The notes beneath the pieces were generated by a model. The model ran no database searches. It saw only the letters and a program-made list of their open reading frames with translations, and was not told where the DNA came from. From Rhabdornis inornatus (lineage: Eukaryota > Chordata > Aves > Passeriformes > Rhabdornithidae): a DNA stretch of 64,000 bases. The translations under genes were made by a program, and so were the position numbers. Below, piece after piece: positions 59,101 to 64,000 of this stretch. Location: NCBI GenBank assembly GCA_013397075.1, contig VWZS01000187.1, positions 2,627,083-2,691,082 of the forward strand, in the 5' to 3' direction. Position 1 is the stretch's first letter. Every line of letters begins with the position of its first letter.

Positions 59101-62100
59101 ACAGGCAAAAGATGTGCAACCTGAAGGAAGAGCAGGATGCAGACTCCATTCAGCACCCTTACTTCCAGTAACAGAGGGTGGGACTGGGAGAAGTAATACT
59201 ATATCAGACCTAAAAAAGTGTCTTCTACAAGATGCAATTTAGGATTGAAGGTATTTATTGCTGTGCATGTTCTGGTTTGTTTTTTTTGCTTAAGCCCAGG
59301 TAGTCTGAATCACCAAGGAGGGGACAATCAGATCTCTTGCTAACTAAAGCTTCTGTGCTTTTTCCACTTGTTAACGGACCATGAAGGGGTTCTTGTCTGA
59401 AAAAAGGAGAGGAAAGCCAGGAAAAGCAGTGAAGCAGCCTGCTGGTGAACCAGAATGCATGTAGTTGGCCCAGAAATACCTACCACCCTCCTATTGGGTC
59501 CATTTAAGATCTCGAAGCTGCTTGAGGGGCAGCTGACTTCCAAAACATTTTAACACCATCGGTCTTTAAGCTTTCATCAGAAACACTACTCTGAGGCAAG
59601 ATGAGTTACCCAACTGAAAGCAAAGGAGAAACATCAGTCTAGCCTGAGTCAAGCTTCATTTTCAAATGATGCCTATCTCTAATTTTAGTCTAAAACCCAG
59701 CTATAGGGGTGACAATAGGAATTGTAGTTGTCTGAAAAACTGCAGTCTGAAAACATGGAATATTCTTACATTGGAAATTGGATGGGATGAAGCTTGCAAC
59801 ACCTCCCTTTTTTCCAAACCGTAAAAGTTCCCATTAAAATCAAAACCACTTTCTGAACAGGTCCAAGCCAGGATAATTTTTCCTCTCCAGACCAGTGAAG
59901 AATCTCTTCACGTTCATAGTTTTCCTTTCCCTTTCCTGGTTGCTGTCCACACAGGGAAAGGGTTCCACAGCTGAACTTTGAAGGTAGCTACCACCCATAT
60001 GCTGAGGACAAAGGAGATCACAGTGACCACTGAGATCACTTTGACAGATTTTCCAGTTCTTCTGATTTAGCAGAGAGTGATTTGGCTGTGCACATAATTA
60101 TTTGCTCTCAGGTGAATCGAACTGCAGCAAGACTTTTTCTAACGTATCTTACTGTGGAGAAAAGGCCATTTCAGAGCTGGGTCACAAGACAGTGATAAAA
60201 AAAAGTACTTCTGAAAAATTATTAACAATTTCACATCTCCTGCCTATGCCTTAGAACACCTGCTTTCATAGTGTCACTCAATATACAGGCTATTCACATG
60301 CCATGGCTTAGAGACGGGATTTCAAACAGAGACTGCAACGAAGCACCAAAAAAACCAAGTAATGCAGTTAACATTAAACACTAGCCATTCTTCAGAGTTT
60401 CAGTTCTGGTGAGTTCTGTCATATTATGACCATCAGAGAAGCTCCTGGAAGAACAGGTTAAATCAAACAGTGTTACATGCAGTTTTTAACTTCATTAACC
60501 AGTGGTCAAGAACTGTTTAGCATAGGAAAAAACTTTATTTCACTGGGTTTTCTAAGCACAGAAAAAGTGATGATTTTATTAAAACAATTTCTGCTGGGAA
60601 AATGCATTCAGAATGCAGAACAGATGTTTCCCAGAGCTGGTGGAGAGTCTATAGCAAAAGCCTTTCATAAACCCCTGTACCCCTGGAGATCTGAGCAAAT
60701 TATTTGAGATATATCCTTCAGCATTTCCTGTCAGTGGAAGAGCTGAAGTTCCCTCAATTTACTTAAAGAAAAATAAATTAAAGAAAGGAAGAATTCTGAA
60801 CCCCAAATTCCCTGCAGGAATCTGTTTTTCATATTCAGAGTAAGGTGACTAGCTGCAATAACTCAGGAGAGTCCCAAGGTCCAGAGGCTTGACAGGCAGA
60901 TGTGTCATCCCCACATCAGCTGTGAATGCTTGTGCAGGGAAGGAGGACACTGGCCTCCCAGGGAAGTTCATGAGAGGAGGAAGGTGAGCACAGCTAAGCA
61001 AACCCACTGCTGCCTCAGACATGAGCTGCAAAGCACTTAATGGACCAAGATCTTCTGCTGGCCAGCTGTATTTGGAGTGGTGTGGCAGGCAGAGCAGAAG
61101 TGCAGGCAGCACCATTCCCAAACACCCTGCATTTACCTGGATACTCCCTGCTCTTCTGGAAGTGGCAACATCACTTTTATACTGTGATGCATCTTGTTTT
61201 TAAAAAAGGCATTGCAAGAAAGGGGACAATCTGACCCAACCTCTCCACCAACCTTTCAAATGAGACTTAATGCTTAAGGGGATCAACATTCTCTGGGATA
61301 AAAGGAAGGACTGAGGAGATTGAAAGGGGTCTTTTCTTGTGGGCTGTAACAATCACTTCTGTTCCCTAGGGTAGAAAGACAGATAAATGAGAGGCAGAAG
61401 AAAGAAAAAAGTTACCTACAACCTGTGTCATCTCACTGGTTTCTTCCAATGCAAAAGAGCCCTGCAAGTACGGTGCTTTTACTAAGGCAAGTGAAAATGA
61501 AAAGCTAAAGTGAGTACATGAGTATTTTGGCCATATGCATGTCTGTTGTTTAGCCAGGTCCCCACACATGGTGTAAGACTTCTCTCCCCTCCCAGCATAT
61601 AAATTGTGCAATGCATAGTACCAACCATCCCCATCCCCTCGCACTTGATTTCTTGTAAATATGATGGACCAAGATCTATTTGTAACAAGAGTCTGCCTCA
61701 CTATTACATTCCTCTCAATCCACAAAAAAACACTTTCCTTCCCTGTCTCTCTTTTGGAAGGAAAGAGAAAAACAAGTGAACTTGCAGGCAATAAGGAAAC
61801 TGTAAGAGTTGGCTCGGGCTCACCCATTGCTGTCCTAGTAGACAGTACCAACCTCACAGCCCCCCTTGGCTGACATTCCTTTCCTTCTGACCTGCAGAGT
61901 GTAATTCCTTCAGCCTCAGTGCACCCCAGGCTGCTGCAGACAGGGCCATGCACTATTCCCTGTGCTGCCCTGCAGCAGCTCCCTGTCCTGCTCCAGCTGT
62001 GGCTTCCAGAGAGAGCCTGGGGCTCTCAGCAACTCAGCCAGGCTGCTCCTCCCCTTCAGCCTTCCTAATCCTCTTGTTTTGCCCCTACCTTGTTTACACT

Positions 62101-64000
62101 GGATAAAAATTAACTCAAAATGAAAACACTTACATAGGAAGCTAAGTTATGTTTGAATGGAATTAAAATTCCTTCTACAGAGAATGCTTTGTGCCACTAG
62201 AGAGACCTTTTTTCCACTTGCTTTCTGCCTAGACATTCAGACACTCACAGTCCTGGAGCTTCTTGGAGAGTTTTTGGTATCTTCTTATGCCCTGGGAGCC
62301 TGAAACATGTTTAACAGGTAGTTGAGCAGCCTAAGTAAATATAGCTGAAACACCTAATTGCTTGGTTACCTACCAACTCCACTACAGCTCATTTAAAGAG
62401 CACCTGAAACCAACTGCCAAACCAGGGAGACTGAGGCAGAAACCAGCACTGAGGCTGGACAAGCGGGACTTAAAACACCTTGGGAGCACAAGCCAAATGT
62501 AGCCACTGCTAGGTAACCTTAGACCATCTCCTTCCCCATGGTCTTCCCTGACTCCTTGGTGAAACAGGTGCCCAAATCACTGGCTGTCATTAGAAGAGCT
62601 GTGGGGGAGCTGAGGACTCAGGGCAGAGGCACTTTCCTCACTCAGCAAGTGCCCAGCAGGGGCTGGTGGAGCTGCCCTGTCCTTCCAGGGACAGCTGCAG
62701 CTGGCAGGGGGAGTCAAGTCCCAAACCCACCCTACCACAGACTGACTCCAGGATTCAGCAACAACTGAAGAAAAGGAGTGGCTAATCCCCTCCCTAACAC
62801 TGCCTGATGCATCTCACACTCCCTTTTTCTCTCTAGGAAGTGGAACTGCAAGATAATCTGAATATTTCCTTTTGCTTCTGATCTTTGCCCTGGAGAAACT
62901 TGTTACCCATTCCCTGGGGCTGTCCAAGTCACCATCTGGCCTCAGAAACACAACAGCAAACACAGTCCAGTGTTCCAGCCTAAAACTAATTTGCTTTCTT
63001 TCCCCACTTGACAGCTGAATAAATACTTTGTCCTCACCATTTGAAAAGGGGAGCTGCAGCAAAGGGGTTTTGTCCACTGCAGCTACAAGCATCAGCCTTG
63101 TCTCCAAATTAAGCCTGAACAAGTGGCTCAAAGTGAACACATTTATTCCACAAATGTAACCCCTTTCTGTTCAGAATCAACCACGAGCAGCTTACAACTT
63201 GTAATTTATTTGGTTTTTGCTATTGTCCAACAAGCCATTTTGGCAATTGACTGTTCCCTGGACCTTCCAGACATTTTTCTGACCAGTATAAGCAACTTTT
63301 ATTTTGTGGATACAGCAACATTCCTGCTTGAAAGCAGAGAGCTTGAGGGTCAAGACAACCCAGCCAGTCTTTCAGAGTGACCATCCTGCATTGACTGCTC
63401 TCAGAGCTTATTAGAGACCCTACTCTTTCTTGGACTGTTTCTACCTCCAAATCATTTGCCTAAAACACTCTCAGAAAATGACAAGGCAGCTTATGCAACT
63501 GAGGCAAATGCAATTTTTCATTTGAGCAAATATTCAAGGAAATTAGGCATTTGCCCAGCTCTGAAGCACAAATGCATGATTTAGTCAATTCCACAATTAT
63601 TGGCCAAGCACTGTCGAATTTTACAATTAGGGTAATGGATTTAACTTTCAATGTAATTTCCATATGTATAAACTGATCTCCTCAAGTACATTTGCCCATG
63701 TGTTCCCTTCATCACAGTTAATTAATATAAAGCTATTTAATAACCTCCACTTAAACACAAAAGACCATTCAGACTCTTCTGGCATCAGTAAAAGGAACAG
63801 CCTCCAAATGTGATACACCAGCTGTAGACGAGAGCAAAAGAAAATTTAATTAAGAGCAATCAAGAGCACGACAGTTGCAAACAGAAATCAGATGTTATAA
63901 ATGCTCCCACATGGTGGTTACCCCAGCTCCTCTAAGGGTTAATAGTGCCAACCAGTACCAGCTTCCAGGTGCTTTAGATGTGCCCAAGAGACCTTTGAGG
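56192..64000 (-). other. TLL2: TLL2 intron, 5' exons not in window
   Basis: At least 7.8 kb of intron. I searched the minus strand for the conserved DPCKAA...GDIALDE propeptide segment and a signal peptide and found neither. A GC-richer stretch lies at about 61870-62060. Reading frames here, including one of 195 codons at 61366-61953, match nothing known. Confidence 0.6.

Noticed and set aside
61366..61953. 195-codon open frame, minus strand
   Set aside because: It lies in a TLL2 intron, has low-complexity stretches, no recognisable domain and no promoter or splice context; several frames of 150-200 codons occur by chance in this window.
1..64000. A previously undescribed multi-gene system
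   Set aside because: All coding sequence resolves into three well-known vertebrate families with ordinary exon structure; nothing suggests they act together.

Overview
This window is vertebrate nuclear DNA, almost certainly from a bird and probably from a songbird. It shows GT-AG introns, a ZP4 - CYP2C - TLL2 gene order (the CYP2C and TLL2 linkage is also known from human 10q24), and several decayed LTRs of types I recognise from passerine genomes. No bacterial or phage features, CRISPR array, tRNA or rRNA are visible. The window holds three protein-coding genes, and every exon junction below was worked out by eye with reading phase checked across each splice.

Region 1 (688-6168, minus strand): a complete 12-exon ZP4 gene encoding a 557-residue egg-coat glycoprotein. 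It has a signal peptide, ZP-N1 region, trefoil domain, ZP module, RAKR furin site and C-terminal membrane anchor. Its poly(A) signal overlaps its stop codon, and a decayed LTR sits in intron 9.

Region 2 (6169-9801): a 3.6-kb head-to-head spacer shared by ZP4 and the next gene. It contains a ZP4 TATA-like box with E-boxes, a strictly 10-bp-spaced array of nuclear-receptor half-sites (tandem DR4) about 1.6 kb upstream of the P450, and a proximal TATA box.

Region 3 (9802-15460, plus strand): a complete nine-exon CYP2C-type cytochrome P450 of 494 residues with all catalytic motifs intact, followed by a clear poly(A) signal at 15629-15634.

Region 4 (about 15650-21239): a convergent interval holding the P450 3' flank and the TLL2 3' UTR, with no coding sequence recognised.

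Region 5 (21240-56191 and beyond, minus strand): tolloid-like 2 (TLL2), a BMP1/tolloid astacin metalloprotease. Nineteen exons encode the last 922 residues: end of the propeptide, furin site, astacin domain, then CUB1-CUB2-EGF1-CUB3-EGF2-CUB4-CUB5 and the tail. The first two exons (signal peptide and start of the propeptide) lie beyond position 64000; 56192-64000 is intron. TLL2 introns carry four LTR remnants, one of them a near full-length solo LTR.

The three genes are not an operon or a functional system: an oocyte coat protein, a liver-type drug/lipid oxidase and a secreted procollagen/chordin-type protease lie side by side. I found no sign of a previously undescribed system. The most testable novelty is the DR4 array upstream of the P450.
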